64,000 nucleotides of DNA from NCBI GenBank assembly GCA_034002745.1, contig JAVEZY010000002.1, positions 1 to 64,000 of the forward strand. The letters run 5' to 3'. Below are positions 21,806 to 31,340 of this stretch, piece by piece. Under the pieces are notes generated by a model. The model was given only the letters and a program-made list of their open reading frames with translations. It had not been told where the DNA came from and ran no database searches. Within the stretch, counting starts at the first letter, position 1, and each line of letters begins with the position of its first letter. This DNA comes from JAITWN01 sp034002745 (GTDB taxonomy: Bacteria > Pseudomonadota > Gammaproteobacteria > SZUA-140). The translations under genes were made by a program, and so were the position numbers.

Positions 21806-23106
21806 GGCGTCTCCGTATCACTGCCCGGCGCGGCGCCTGAGTCGTCCGCGGGCGCAACCGGCTCCGGCGGAATCTCCTCCGCGCCGGGTTCGTCGGCCAG
21901 GTCATCGCCGTACACCGGACCCGAGCCGCGCTGGACCATCGCCTCGCGCAGCGCCGCGAGCGAGCCCGAGATATCGGGAAGCGAGGGGCTCAGATCGAGC
22001 GCGGCGATGCGCTCGATCTGCTGCAGCATGGTCGCCACCGCGGGCTGATCGGTGCGATACCAGCTGCGCAGCCAGGTGTCGAGCGACCCCAGAGAGGTAC
22101 GGAACGATTCGATGTCACGCCCGAGCAGGGCGATCCGTGCCGCCTCCAGCCGGAGATGCAGGTTCTGCGCAGCGAGTTCCTCCAGGCCTGGCGGCGGCAG
22201 GGGCTTGTCATCCGCCCCCGTTCGGCGCAGTACCACGAGTTCGCGCAGACTCGCGACCACATCGTTGGCCAGACGGCGCCACAATGGAAGTTCCACGGCC
22301 CCTTCATCGCCAGCAGCCGCTACATCCGCGCCTCCGTCGCGCGCCGCGGCGGTTCGAAGTTGCGAGCGCAGTTCAGGTATGAGGGATTGCAGCGCGCTCA
22401 GCGCATGGGCGGCGCCGGCGACGTCGGGGCGACGCGCGCCCTCGAGAGCCGCAGTCTCCTCGGCCAGCAGACGGCGCGTTTCCGCATATATCGGGTCGTC
22501 GAGCGCGGCAAGGCGGCGATCGGCGATGCGCAAAGCTTCCAGTGCGATATCCGGATCTCTTGCCAGCGTGGCGGCATCGTTGGCGATGAGCAACAGCCGC
22601 TCGATGTCGACCGGGACCAGCACCGGCCGGGTGGCGCCATCCAGGGTCTCGCGCAACTCCGCCCGCAGCTCATCCCCCAGCGCGGCGACCGTTTCGTCGA
22701 GACGCCGCTCGAGACCTTCGACGGCCGCAGTCGCATTGGTTGCCAGCACCGCCTGTCCGGAAACCGTCTTGCGCTGTTCCTCCAGGCGACGGGCGAGCAG
22801 CGCCAGTTCGTCCTCCATTCCCTGCTGGGTCGCGGCAGCGGTCGCGCTGCGCGCCTCGATGACTTCGAGCCGCTGCCAGCCGAGCCAGCCCGCATACGCC
22901 AGCGCGGCCAAGGCAAGCAGCGCGAGCAGCGCCAGAAACAGGGCGAAGCGGCCGGTTCGCGGCGAAGGAGCGGGAGCTGTGTCGCGCCAGGCGGTTTCGG
23001 TTTCGCCGGATGAGGGCGAAGACGGCGGGGCGGCAGACGGAGGCGGAGCGGACGGCAGTGCACGCTCGGGTTTGTTCGCGGAATCCGGTTCGGATTCGGT
23101 AGACAT
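21802..23106 (-). CDS. hemX: HemX-family membrane protein (uroporphyrinogen-III C-methyltransferase-like by old annotation)
   Basis: A 434-residue protein with a Pro/Ser-rich cytoplasmic N-terminal segment (to about residue 50), one transmembrane helix (FALFLALLALLALAALAYAGWLG, given in part) and a long alpha-helical, coiled-coil periplasmic domain. This architecture is typical of HemX; no SAM-binding motif is present, so a methyltransferase function is not supported. The start at 23106 has AAGGA upstream and removes a 38-residue frame extension. It lies between hemD and hemY. Confidence 0.88.
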   Translation of the reverse strand: MSTESEPDSANKPERALPSAPPPSAAPPSSPSSGETETAWRDTAPAPSPRTGRFALFLALLALLALAALAYAGWLGWQRLEVIEARSATAAATQQGMEDELALLARRLEEQRKTVSGQAVLATNATAAVEGLERRLDETVAALGDELRAELRETLDGATRPVLVPVDIERLLLIANDAATLARDPDIALEALRIADRRLAALDDPIYAETRRLLAEETAALEGARRPDVAGAAHALSALQSLIPELRSQLRTAAARDGGADVAAAGDEGAVELPLWRRLANDVVASLRELVVLRRTGADDKPLPPPGLEELAAQNLHLRLEAARIALLGRDIESFRTSLGSLDTWLRSWYRTDQPAVATMLQQIERIAALDLSPSLPDISGSLAALREAMVQRGSGPVYGDDLADEPGAEEIPPEPVAPADDSGAAPGSDTETP

Positions 23107-23116
23107 GTTCTTGTCC

Positions 23117-23893
23117 TTATCGCTGTCCACACAGTGTCGCCAGCAAACCGGCATCGCTGGCTTCCGCCGCAACCTCCGCCGCCCGCTCGAAACCCATGGT
23201 CCGCGCCAGTTCAGCCGCACGCTGGCTGATGACTACCAGACGGCGTGACAGCAGCCAGCGCGACAATTCATCTCCGGCCGCTTCCCGCAGATTGAGCAGG
23301 CCCTGATTGCTGGTGACGACGATGGCGTCGACCTCGCCGGAGGAGGCCAGTTCCGACAGCCGCTCCGCCGCGCCCGGTGGCAGCTCGCGCCGGTACACTT
23401 CGGCTTCGGTAACGGTGGCTCCCCGCGCGCGCAAGGTGCTCGCGATCAGGTCGCGGCCGCGATCGCCGCGGAAGATCACCGCGCGCAGACCGCGGGCATC
23501 ACGCAGCGCATCCTCGACCAGCAGACCCTCGCTGCTGAAATCGTTCGCCGGGCGGATGTCGGCGCGCAGACCATGACGCTTCAGCGCGTCCGCGCTCCCT
23601 CTTCCCACCACAGCAATGCGGGTTCCCGCGGGCCACGGCCGCTCGCCCATCGCATCGAGGACGCGATCGATCGCGTTGCGGCTCACGAAAACCGCCAGAC
23701 CGAAGTCCTGTATGCGGTCGATGATCCCGGCAGCCAGCCGGGGATCCCGCGGCGGCACAATCTCGATGATCGGCAGGGACAGGGGCTCGCCCCCTGCCTC
23801 TTCAATCATGCGACACAGATTCTGCGCCTGATGGGCTGGCCGCGTCACCAGAACGCGCAGCCCGCGCAGCGGCCCATGTTCAGCCGCCGGCAT
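23117..23893 (-). CDS. hemD: Uroporphyrinogen-III synthase
   Basis: A 258-residue enzyme that cyclises hydroxymethylbilane into uroporphyrinogen III. It begins GLRVLVTRPAHQAQ, the usual HemD N terminus, and shows the two-lobed family patterns (VFVSRNAID near residue 74 and VVTSNQGLLNL near 182), conserved for structure rather than catalysis. I chose ATG 23893 with AAGGCGG upstream; the start overlaps the end of hemC by 14 bases, which suggests translational coupling. Confidence 0.92.
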   Translation of the reverse strand: MPAAEHGPLRGLRVLVTRPAHQAQNLCRMIEEAGGEPLSLPIIEIVPPRDPRLAAGIIDRIQDFGLAVFVSRNAIDRVLDAMGERPWPAGTRIAVVGRGSADALKRHGLRADIRPANDFSSEGLLVEDALRDARGLRAVIFRGDRGRDLIASTLRARGATVTEAEVYRRELPPGAAERLSELASSGEVDAIVVTSNQGLLNLREAAGDELSRWLLSRRLVVISQRAAELARTMGFERAAEVAAEASDAGLLATLCGQR

Positions 23894-24809
23894 AGACCGC
23901 CTTGAGGATGACATCAGCCCCGCGCGCCAGCAACTCCTCGGCGAGACGCGTTCCGAGCGCTTCCGCACCCGCGCGCGTCGCCTCGTCTTCCACCCGGATG
24001 ATTTCACCCCCATCCGGACGGCCGACCAGCGCGGCAAGATGAACCCGATCGCCATCGAGCGTCGCGTGGGCCGCGATGGGAACCTGGCAGCCGCCCTCCA
24101 GGCGGGTATTGAGCGCGCGCTCGGCCGTCACGCAGACGTGGGTCGGCGCGTGATCGAGGACCGCGACCAACTCGTTGACGCGCGCGTCGTCGCTGCGGCA
24201 TTCGATACCGATGGCGCCCTGGCCGATGGCCGGAAGGCAGATCCCGGGGCCCAGCGTCTGGCGTATGCGAGCGCCCAGCCCGAGGCGGATCAACCCGGCA
24301 CAGGCCAGGATGATCGCGTCATATTCGCCCTCGTCCAGCCGCCGCAGACGGGTACCGACGTTGCCACGCAGACTGACGATGCGCAGATCGGGACGCAGGG
24401 CCTGAAGCTGCGCCTGTCGGCGCAGACTGGAGGTCCCGAGCACCGCGCCCTCGGGCAGTTCCTCGAAGGCCGCATGGCGAGGCGAGACGAAGGCGTCGAA
24501 TGGCATCTCGCGCTCGAGGATGACCGGCAGATGCAGGCCGGGCGGGAGCTCGACCGGCACGTCCTTCATCGAATGCACCGCGATGTCGGTCCGGCCTTCC
24601 AGCATGCTCTGTTCGAGTTCCTTCACGAACAGCCCCTTGCCGCCCACCTTGGCGAGCGGCGCATCGAGAACGCGGTCACCCTGCGTGGTCATGCCGACCA
24701 GTTCGACCTGCAGCCCCGGGTGCGCCTGGCGCAGGAGCGCGGCTACATGCTCCGCCTGCCACAGGGCCAGGGGGCTTTCGCGCGTCGCGATGCGAAGGGG
24801 TGCGTTCAT
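23880..24809 (-). CDS. hemC: Hydroxymethylbilane synthase (porphobilinogen deaminase)
   Basis: A 309-residue cytoplasmic enzyme that joins four porphobilinogens. The cofactor-attachment cysteine is C241 in RLEGGCQVPIAAHA; the catalytic aspartate region VHSMKDVP lies at residues 79-85, and LGTSSLRRQAQL at about 124. The start ATG at 24809 has only a weak ribosome binding site. It follows algR after an 85-base gap that contains a small hairpin and a weak promoter match, an order known from Pseudomonas. Confidence 0.97.
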   Translation of the reverse strand: MNAPLRIATRESPLALWQAEHVAALLRQAHPGLQVELVGMTTQGDRVLDAPLAKVGGKGLFVKELEQSMLEGRTDIAVHSMKDVPVELPPGLHLPVILEREMPFDAFVSPRHAAFEELPEGAVLGTSSLRRQAQLQALRPDLRIVSLRGNVGTRLRRLDEGEYDAIILACAGLIRLGLGARIRQTLGPGICLPAIGQGAIGIECRSDDARVNELVAVLDHAPTHVCVTAERALNTRLEGGCQVPIAAHATLDGDRVHLAALVGRPDGGEIIRVEDEATRAGAEALGTRLAEELLARGADVILKAVYAGG

Positions 24810-24831
24810 GCGGGAATCTCGAATGGTCAGG

Positions 24832-24852
24832 AACCCTTGTATGCTAAGGGTT
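24832..24852 (-). other. Small hairpin in the algR-hemC gap
   Basis: AACCCTT and AAGGGTT pair with a 7-base loop about 23 bases upstream of hemC. On the minus strand a weak promoter match, TTGCCT then 17 bases then TAGCAT, overlaps it, so it could be an operator or part of a separate hemC promoter. Confidence 0.3.
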
Positions 24853-24894
24853 TACCCACGGGCAGGCAAATGCTCCGCCCGGCGCGCGCTTCAG

Positions 24895-25629
24895 TCAGGC
24901 GCCGCTGGCGAGGAGATTCCGCACTTCGCCTGCATGCCGCCTGCTCACCTCGAGCCGATCGGAGAGTCCGTGCAGCTCGATGCGACAACCGCCCTCCGCC
25001 GTACGGTGGAGGGCGACGATCGCCGCCTTGGCGACCAGGGTATTGCGGTGAATGCGGACGAATGTCGCCGAAAACTCCGCTTCCAGCGCTCGCAGTGATT
25101 CATCGATGAGCGCCATGCCATCGGCGTGATGCATTTCCACATACTTGTGATCGGCACGAAAGCAGACGATGTCCGCCACCGGCACCAGACGCAGCGACCC
25201 GCCGTGGCGGACACAGATGTGCGTGCGGGCGCCGCTGCCGGCCTCCTCGCGCAGCGATTGCAGCCGCGCCTGTCGCAGCGCGGACGCCCTGGAGAGCGCC
25301 TGGGCCAACCGTTCACGCCGAACCGGCTTGAGCAGGTAGTCGATGGCATGCGCATCGAAGGCGGCGAGCGCATGATCGCCGTAAGCCGTGGTGAATACCA
25401 CCGCGGGCGGTTGCGGGCTCGCAACCAGATGCTGCGCGGCCTCCAGCCCATCGATGCCGGGCATGCGAATGTCCATGAGCACAACATCCGGTCGCAAGCG
25501 CTGATTCAGTTCGAGGGCCTCACCGCCGCTGGCCGCCTCGCCGACGAACTCGACGCCGGGCAGCTCCCCCAGCAGCCGGCGCAGACGCTCGCGGGCCGGC
25601 GCCTCGTCATCGGTGATCAGCACCCTCAT
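24895..25629 (-). CDS. algR: AlgR-type response regulator with LytTR DNA-binding domain
   Basis: A 244-residue regulator. The N-terminal receiver has the acidic pair TDDE (residues 6-9), phospho-acceptor D53 in LMDIRMPGIDG, and the lysine in YLLKPV. The C-terminal LytTR domain covers about residues 135-240 (ADHKYVEMHHADG, FVRIHRNTLV). In Pseudomonas AlgR controls alginate, type IV pili and virulence genes; the targets here are unknown. The start overlaps the algZ stop by four bases, so kinase and regulator are one unit. Confidence 0.92.
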   Translation of the reverse strand: MRVLITDDEAPARERLRRLLGELPGVEFVGEAASGGEALELNQRLRPDVVLMDIRMPGIDGLEAAQHLVASPQPPAVVFTTAYGDHALAAFDAHAIDYLLKPVRRERLAQALSRASALRQARLQSLREEAGSGARTHICVRHGGSLRLVPVADIVCFRADHKYVEMHHADGMALIDESLRALEAEFSATFVRIHRNTLVAKAAIVALHRTAEGGCRIELHGLSDRLEVSRRHAGEVRNLLASGA

Positions 25630-26708
25630 TGCCGGCGCCCCCGTTGCGGAATTTCCACCCGCACCCGGAACAGGTCTCCCTCATCAAGGACCCGCAATCT
25701 CGCATCCCGGCCGAAGTGCAGTCGCACGCGCTCGGCGGTGTTCTCCACCGCCATGTGCAGTCCGCCGCGCTGCGCGGCCGCGGCGACTCGCGGTTTCCGG
25801 TTGCTCACCGAAAGCACCATCATGCCGTCCTCGTCGCGACCCTCGACCCGGATTTCGCCACCGCCGGGCGACGGCTCGATCCCGTGATAGACCGCATTCT
25901 CGACCAGCGGCTGCAGCAGAAGAGGAGGGACGGCGAGATCCCCCGGCAGATCCTCACAGGCGATCGACCAGCGCAGCCGATCTCCCAGACGCAGACTCTC
26001 CATGCGCAGATAGCCCCGCACCAGATCGAGCTCGGTCGCCAGCGGCACCGGTCGATCAGCCTGATCCAGGCTGGCGCGCAACAGATCGGCGAGATCCTCG
26101 ACCATCTCTTCCGCCAGCGCCGGGCGGCTTCGCGTCAGGGCAGCGATGGTATTCAGGGCATTGAACATGAAATGCGGTCTCATGCGCGCCTGCAGTGCCT
26201 GCAGGCGTGAGCGCGATTCCGCCTGCAGGCGGCGATGATCCTGGCCCTGAACGTAGAAATAGCGCAGCACGACCGCGCCCAGGATGGCGGCAATGGCAAC
26301 AGCGCGCAGCACGAATTCCGATGCCGGTCCGCCGAACGCGGCCGGGCCACCGAACCTGTCGAGGAGCAGGAGCGCGAGCACGCTGAGCAACCCGGTCACG
26401 CCGGTGATGAGCGCCCAGGCGGCGAAGGCGGCGCCCGAATCTCCCAGACGCAGCAGATGCCGCCGGGCGGCACACAGCAGCGCGGTGCAGCTGAGCGCCA
26501 CCCACTGGACGAACAGCGACAGCATGCCGAGCGTCACCCAGCGACCGGCGGCCGGCTCGGCAACCCCCAGCGACAGCACGAAGGCAAGAAGTTCGGCGCA
26601 GATAACGACAACAAAGACGACATGAACGCTGCAGAAATCAGGCAATCCGGCGGCGTTTACGGACGACCGCGCGAACGGCGGGGCGGGCTGAAGGGATGCA
26701 GTGGCCAT
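25626..26708 (-). CDS. algZ: AlgZ/FimS-type sensor histidine kinase (LytS family)
   Basis: A 360-residue membrane kinase. Four hydrophobic segments occupy about residues 28-150, followed by the His-kinase domain with the phosphorylated histidine in the PHFMFNALN motif and an ATP-binding N box (VENAVYHGIE) and GLG-poor lid typical of the AlgZ/LytS subfamily. It is the partner of the overlapping algR. The start has no clear Shine-Dalgarno sequence. The gene is divergent from argH, as in Pseudomonas. Confidence 0.9.
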   Translation of the reverse strand: MATASLQPAPPFARSSVNAAGLPDFCSVHVVFVVVICAELLAFVLSLGVAEPAAGRWVTLGMLSLFVQWVALSCTALLCAARRHLLRLGDSGAAFAAWALITGVTGLLSVLALLLLDRFGGPAAFGGPASEFVLRAVAIAAILGAVVLRYFYVQGQDHRRLQAESRSRLQALQARMRPHFMFNALNTIAALTRSRPALAEEMVEDLADLLRASLDQADRPVPLATELDLVRGYLRMESLRLGDRLRWSIACEDLPGDLAVPPLLLQPLVENAVYHGIEPSPGGGEIRVEGRDEDGMMVLSVSNRKPRVAAAAQRGGLHMAVENTAERVRLHFGRDARLRVLDEGDLFRVRVEIPQRGRRQ

Positions 26709-26803
26709 GGTGGCGGGCGGGTACGGTTTTCCAGTTCCGGTTTGCAGGCCTTCTTATCGGCGGATCGCGTGAAAGCTTCATCGCATAACCCCGGGCGCCC
26801 CTC

Positions 26804-26812
26804 TGCTATACT
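26804..26812 (+). promoter_or_regulatory. Extended -10 element immediately before argH
   Basis: TGCTATACT (TG extension plus TATACT) ends 8 bases before the argH ATG and no Shine-Dalgarno sequence separates them. Transcription would begin at or next to the start codon, predicting a leaderless mRNA. No convincing -35 hexamer was found at 16-18 bases, as is common with extended -10 promoters. Confidence 0.5.
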
Positions 26813-26820
26813 GCGCTGCT

Positions 26821-28218
26821 ATGGAAAAACGCACCGATAAACTCTGGTCGGGCCGCTTCACGGAAGCGACCGACGCCGGCGTCGAGGAATTCGGCGCCTC
26901 CGTTGGTTTCGACCAACGCCTCTATCGCTATGACATCGAGGGGTCGATCGCCCACGCCCGCATGCTGGCGCGCGCCGGCGTGCTGACCGATGCCGAGTTC
27001 TCGGCCATCGAACGGGGCCTGAAGGACATCCTCACCGATATCGAGCGCGGCGAGTTCGCCTGGCTGGTTGAACTCGAGGATGTTCATATGAACATCGAAT
27101 CGCGGCTCACCGATCGCATCGGAGAAGCCGGCAAGAAGCTCCACACCGGACGTTCCCGCAACGATCAGGTCGCCACCGATCTGCGTCTCTATCTGCGTGA
27201 TGCAAGCGACGAAACGATCGCATCGATCCGGCGCCTGCAGGAGGCACTGCTGGAGATCGCCGAGCGCGAAGCCGGGACCATCATGCCCGGATTCACCCAT
27301 CTCCAGGTGGCCCAGCCCATCACCTTCGGCCACCACATGATGGCCTGGTTCGAGATGCTGCATCGCGACGCACAGCGCTTCGCTGACTGCCGGAATCGCG
27401 CCAACGTCATGCCGCTGGGAGCGGCCGCGCTCGCCGGAACCGGATTTCCGATCGATCGCGCCTACACCGCGGAACTGCTGGGCTTCGATGCGCCGGCGGA
27501 GAATTCACTCGACGCCGTCAGTGATCGTGATTTCGCCATCGAGTTCTGCGCGGCCGCCGCCTTGCTGATGACGCACCTGTCCCGATTCTCGGAGGAACTC
27601 ATCCTGTGGTCCTCGGCGCAGTTCGACTTCATCGAACTGTCCGACAGCTACTGCACCGGCTCTTCGATCATGCCGCAGAAGAAGAACCCGGATGTTCCCG
27701 AACTGGTGCGCGGCAAGACCGGACGCGTGAACGGCAACCTGATCGCCCTGCTGACTCTGATGAAAGGCCAGCCCCTGGCCTATAACAAGGACAATCAGGA
27801 GGACAAGGAGCCGCTCTTCGATACCGTCGACACCGTACTGGCCTGCCTGGGCGTCTATACAGGCATGCTGCCGCGGATGCGTCTCAAGCCGCAGCGGATG
27901 CTCGAGGCGGCACGGCGGGGCTATGCCACCGCGACCGACCTCGCCGACTACCTCGTGCGCCGCGGCATCCCGTTCCGCGACGCCCATGCCGTGGTCGGCA
28001 AGGCGGTGCGCCGCGCAATCGACGAGGGCGTGGATCTCGGCGAACTCCCACTCACCACCCTGCGCGAGTTCTCGCCCGACATCGACGAGGATGTATACGG
28101 CGTCCTGAGCCTGGAAGGCTCCGTCGCCTCGCGCGATCTGTATGGCGGCACCGCCCCGGCGCAGGTGCGCGCCGCCGTCACCCGGGCTCGCGCGCGCATC
28201 GCCAGCAACAGGCGCTGA
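26821..28218 (+). CDS. argH: Argininosuccinate lyase
   Basis: A 465-residue enzyme of the last arginine-biosynthesis step, splitting argininosuccinate into arginine and fumarate. It opens with KLWSGRF, has the TGRSRNDQVATDLRL region near residue 110, the HLQVAQPITFGHH catalytic histidine region near 160, and the superfamily signature GSSIMPQKKNPDVPELVRGK with the catalytic serine near residue 280. Length is normal. It diverges from algZ, and cyaA follows after 228 bases. Confidence 0.97.
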   Translation: MEKRTDKLWSGRFTEATDAGVEEFGASVGFDQRLYRYDIEGSIAHARMLARAGVLTDAEFSAIERGLKDILTDIERGEFAWLVELEDVHMNIESRLTDRIGEAGKKLHTGRSRNDQVATDLRLYLRDASDETIASIRRLQEALLEIAEREAGTIMPGFTHLQVAQPITFGHHMMAWFEMLHRDAQRFADCRNRANVMPLGAAALAGTGFPIDRAYTAELLGFDAPAENSLDAVSDRDFAIEFCAAAALLMTHLSRFSEELILWSSAQFDFIELSDSYCTGSSIMPQKKNPDVPELVRGKTGRVNGNLIALLTLMKGQPLAYNKDNQEDKEPLFDTVDTVLACLGVYTGMLPRMRLKPQRMLEAARRGYATATDLADYLVRRGIPFRDAHAVVGKAVRRAIDEGVDLGELPLTTLREFSPDIDEDVYGVLSLEGSVASRDLYGGTAPAQVRAAVTRARARIASNRR

Positions 28219-28245
28219 CACCTCACCACCACGAACCGCAGTAAA

Positions 28246-28285
28246 GACTCCCGGCGGATCGCCCGTGTGCGTATCGCCGGGAGTC
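28246..28285 (+). other. Long-stem hairpin after argH
   Basis: GACTCCCGGCG (28246-28256) and CGCCGGGAGTC (28275-28285) form a perfect 11-base stem with an 18-base loop, 27 bases after the argH stop. There is no U-run, so it may be a Rho-assisted terminator or a 3' stabiliser separating argH from cyaA. Confidence 0.45.
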
Positions 28286-28368
28286 GCACGCCCCGCCTCC
28301 TCGCACGCCCGTCTTTTCGACGTCATGTGGATGTCATCTCTCCCTGCTGGAATTTCCCTGTCGAGCGC

Positions 28369-28395
28369 TGCAGTTTCAGGACCCGCCGCCGATAC
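28369..28395 (+). promoter_or_regulatory. Sigma-28-like promoter upstream of cyaA
   Basis: TGCAGTTT, an 11-base spacer and GCCGATAC match the FliA consensus (TAAAGTTT, N11, GCCGATAA) at 6 of 8 and 7 of 8 positions with exact spacing. The site lies 51 bases before the cyaA start. A match of this quality could occur by chance in a window this long. Confidence 0.35.
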
Positions 28396-28446
28396 CTTCT
28401 TTTGACATCCGTCGCAGGGAACCAGTCCACAAATACGGAATCTCGA

Positions 28447-31290
28447 ATGTCCGATCACGACGCCATCAAGCAACGATTTCTTGCATTGAACCGGGACCGG
28501 CTGACGCGCGTGGGGGATTGTCTGCGCGCTCGCCAACGCGAAGTGATCGATCTGCTTCCGTTCCTGTTTCATGTCAACCACGAGTCCCTGCCGGGCTACG
28601 TTTCGGACGCCACCCCGACCGGCATTTCCGACTACACCCCGGGCCGGCGCGTAACCGAGGCACTGCCCCGGCTCATGCCCGGAGTGAGCTACAAGCGGCG
28701 CGCACTCGCACGCTACGACATACATTCCATGTTCCTGATGGGAAGCAGCGGCACCATCGCTCATTCCACAGGAAGCGATTTCGACGTCTGGCTGTGCCAC
28801 GCGCCCGATCTGTCGGTGATGCAGATCGCCGACCTGCAGGAAAAGGCGATGACGCTGGAGAAGTGGGCCGCCGGCTTCGATCTCGAGGTTCACTTCTTCC
28901 TCATGAACGCGGATCACTTCCGCAGCGGCAAGGTCGTCGAGCTGTCCACTGAAAGCAGCGGCAGCGCGCAGCATCATCTGCTTCTCGATGAGTTCTATCG
29001 CACCGGCGTCCTCCTTGCCGGCCGCTATCCGATCTGGTGGCTGGTTCCCGCCGAGGAGGAGGGGCGCTACGAGGAATACACCCAGCGCCTGCTGCGCAAT
29101 GGCGTGGTTCGCGTCAACGAGACGATCGACTTCGGCGGCTTGCCGCGCGCTCCGGCCGAAGAGTTCTTCGGCGCGGCATTGTGGCAGCTCTACAAGAGCA
29201 TCGATTCGCCCTACAAGGCGGCGCTGAAGCTCATGCTGATGGAAACCTACGCTGCCGAATATCCGGCGGTGAACCTGCTTTCGCTGCAGTTCAAGCGCGC
29301 CGTGCACGCCGGACCGGTGGAACTTACGCGCCTCGACCCCTACGTCATGCTTTATCGCAAGATCGAGGAATACCTGCGAGCGCAGGGCGACGAGGACCGG
29401 GTCGCGCTTTTGCGGAGATGCTTCTATTTCAAGGTAGGCATGCCCCTCAGCCGGAGCGATGTCATCAGACGCGAAGACTGGGCCAGCGAAGTGATGAAGC
29501 AGATGATCCAGGAGTGGGGCTGGAACAACGGCTACCTGCATCTGCTCGACACGAGAAAACGCTGGAAAATTCATCAGGTGCTGGAAGAGCGGACCAGCCT
29601 CGTACGCGCATTGACACAGAGCTACCACGCGCTGTCGCGCTTCGGGCGCCTGCAGGACGTGCTGGCCAGGATCAACCAGAACGACCTCAACATTCTCGGC
29701 CGCAAGCTGTATGCCGCCTTCGAACGCAAAGCGGGCAAGATCGACATCGTCAACCGCGGCATTTCAGAGGATGTATGGGAGCCCCATCTCTCGATTCATC
29801 AGACCGGCGGTCGCGATCGCGGAGGCTGGACTCTGTATCGCGGCTCCGTCGGTGCGGATGAGGTGGAGAGCAACCGCCCGCTCAAACGCTGCCGAAGCGT
29901 GGTTGAGCTGCTGGCCTGGTGCTATCTGAATCAGCTCATCGACGAACGAACCGCTTTCTCGCTGTATACACGCGACAGCGCGCTGGACCTGAACACCGTG
30001 CGCGGGATTCTGCGCGCACTCGAGCGGTTTCTGCCGGGATCCCATCTGGAGCCGGCCAGCTTCGAGGCGCTGGGACAGCCGCCCGCCATGCTGCAGACGT
30101 CCCTGTTCATCAACGTCGGCGTCATGCCCGATACCGCCCGCGTGCGCGAAGGCAAGCATCTGACCAGCGACAAGAGCGACGCGCTCAGCTATGGCGGTGT
30201 GTGTGAGAACCGCATCCTGTCGCTCGACCAGATCATGCTGACGAGCTGGAAGGAAGTGATGGCTTTCAGTCATGAAGGCGATGACTGCATCCTGGAGGCG
30301 CTCGCGGCGCACATGCGCGCCTCCCCGCCGCCGGGGGGGCGTCCGCCCATGATCCGCGCGCATTGTTTCTCGTCGGCACAGAGCATGTCGGCGGTCCGGC
30401 GTGTCGAAGAACTGTTCTCCGACGTCATGGACTGTTACTACTCCGACGACCCGAATCGTCTCGCGGCGCGCTACGTGGTGCTGATAGGCAACAGATACTA
30501 TGTGCTCTCGCTCGAGAACGATCAGCTCGTGTGGCGACGGATCGATTCACATAACGAGCTGCTGCGCTTCCTTTCGGAGCCGGTGAGCGAGTTCCGCCCC
30601 GTAGTGATCGATCGCCACGCGCTCAGTCACGATATCCTTCCGCTCATCTACCGCTACAACAGGCAGGGCACGGTCCAGATCTTCTGCGTGGAGGAGAATC
30701 AGGCGGTATATCTGTATTTCCTCGATGAGCACGGCTCACTGTTCTGTCGCCGCGCGCCCAAGCTGGCGCTGCACATGCTGGTCCGGCAGTATCGCCGCTT
30801 CCTGGCCTCGGTGGCCGCAAGGCAGGACATGCAGCCGGTTGCCGGGCGGACGGCGAGCGCCGGGGCGCGCGATGTGGAGGTTTATCAGGGCTACAAGCGC
30901 TACCATGGAAAGAGCCTGCTCGCCGCCTTCCAGGATGATCCCGCCGCCGATGACGCGCCGGCGCTCGAGGTACAGGTCATCACTTCCCTGAGTGACCGGG
31001 GAGAACCGGGGTTCACGATCTACATCGAGGACCGCGAGTTCTCGTCCATAGAGTTCGGAAGCGGGCTGTATGGCGTGGTCGCCGAGTTCATCGTGGAACG
31101 GCGCAAGGGCGGCAAACGCTATCCGATTCATATCACCGACATCGACCTGGCCCATGAACTCGTCGGTGCCAAGGCAGCGGAGCGACTGCAGACGGTGCAT
31201 TACCTTGAGTACAAGCGCCAGATCGAGGACCGGCTCAATCTGGCACTGGCCGGGCTCGGCGATGAATACGCGGCGAGCATGATGTCCTGA
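28447..31290 (+). CDS. cyaA: Class I adenylate cyclase
   Basis: A 947-residue enterobacterial-type adenylate cyclase that makes cAMP from ATP. The N-terminal catalytic domain has the nucleotidyltransferase motif FLMGSSGTIAHSTGSDFDVW near residue 100, with the metal-binding DxD-type residues, followed by the conserved EEFFGAALWQLYKSIDSPYK near 240. The C-terminal half is the long regulatory region seen in this class. I chose the ATG at 28447 (family-like MSDHDAIKQRFLALN); a longer frame to 28267 has no conserved sequence. No Crp/Vfr gene is in the window. Confidence 0.94.
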   Translation: MSDHDAIKQRFLALNRDRLTRVGDCLRARQREVIDLLPFLFHVNHESLPGYVSDATPTGISDYTPGRRVTEALPRLMPGVSYKRRALARYDIHSMFLMGSSGTIAHSTGSDFDVWLCHAPDLSVMQIADLQEKAMTLEKWAAGFDLEVHFFLMNADHFRSGKVVELSTESSGSAQHHLLLDEFYRTGVLLAGRYPIWWLVPAEEEGRYEEYTQRLLRNGVVRVNETIDFGGLPRAPAEEFFGAALWQLYKSIDSPYKAALKLMLMETYAAEYPAVNLLSLQFKRAVHAGPVELTRLDPYVMLYRKIEEYLRAQGDEDRVALLRRCFYFKVGMPLSRSDVIRREDWASEVMKQMIQEWGWNNGYLHLLDTRKRWKIHQVLEERTSLVRALTQSYHALSRFGRLQDVLARINQNDLNILGRKLYAAFERKAGKIDIVNRGISEDVWEPHLSIHQTGGRDRGGWTLYRGSVGADEVESNRPLKRCRSVVELLAWCYLNQLIDERTAFSLYTRDSALDLNTVRGILRALERFLPGSHLEPASFEALGQPPAMLQTSLFINVGVMPDTARVREGKHLTSDKSDALSYGGVCENRILSLDQIMLTSWKEVMAFSHEGDDCILEALAAHMRASPPPGGRPPMIRAHCFSSAQSMSAVRRVEELFSDVMDCYYSDDPNRLAARYVVLIGNRYYVLSLENDQLVWRRIDSHNELLRFLSEPVSEFRPVVIDRHALSHDILPLIYRYNRQGTVQIFCVEENQAVYLYFLDEHGSLFCRRAPKLALHMLVRQYRRFLASVAARQDMQPVAGRTASAGARDVEVYQGYKRYHGKSLLAAFQDDPAADDAPALEVQVITSLSDRGEPGFTIYIEDREFSSIEFGSGLYGVVAEFIVERRKGGKRYPIHITDIDLAHELVGAKAAERLQTVHYLEYKRQIEDRLNLALAGLGDEYAASMMS

Positions 31291-31325
31291 TCGAGGCCGG
31301 CGCGTTTACCCCGCCAGCCTCTTTC

Positions 31326-31333
31326 TGTAAGCT
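31326..31333 (+). promoter_or_regulatory. Possible extended -10 element before the TRAP binding-protein gene
   Basis: TGTAAGCT (TAAGCT hexamer, TG directly before it rather than one base apart) ends 7 bases before the ATG at 31341, again without a Shine-Dalgarno sequence. It fits the spacing seen at rhlB and argH but is the weakest of the three. Confidence 0.3.
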
Positions 31334-31340
31334 GTCGCCC

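Noticed and set aside
27505..29628. A 707-codon open frame on the minus strand across argH and cyaA
   Set aside because: It runs antisense to two conserved enzymes and shows low-complexity composition typical of shadow frames.
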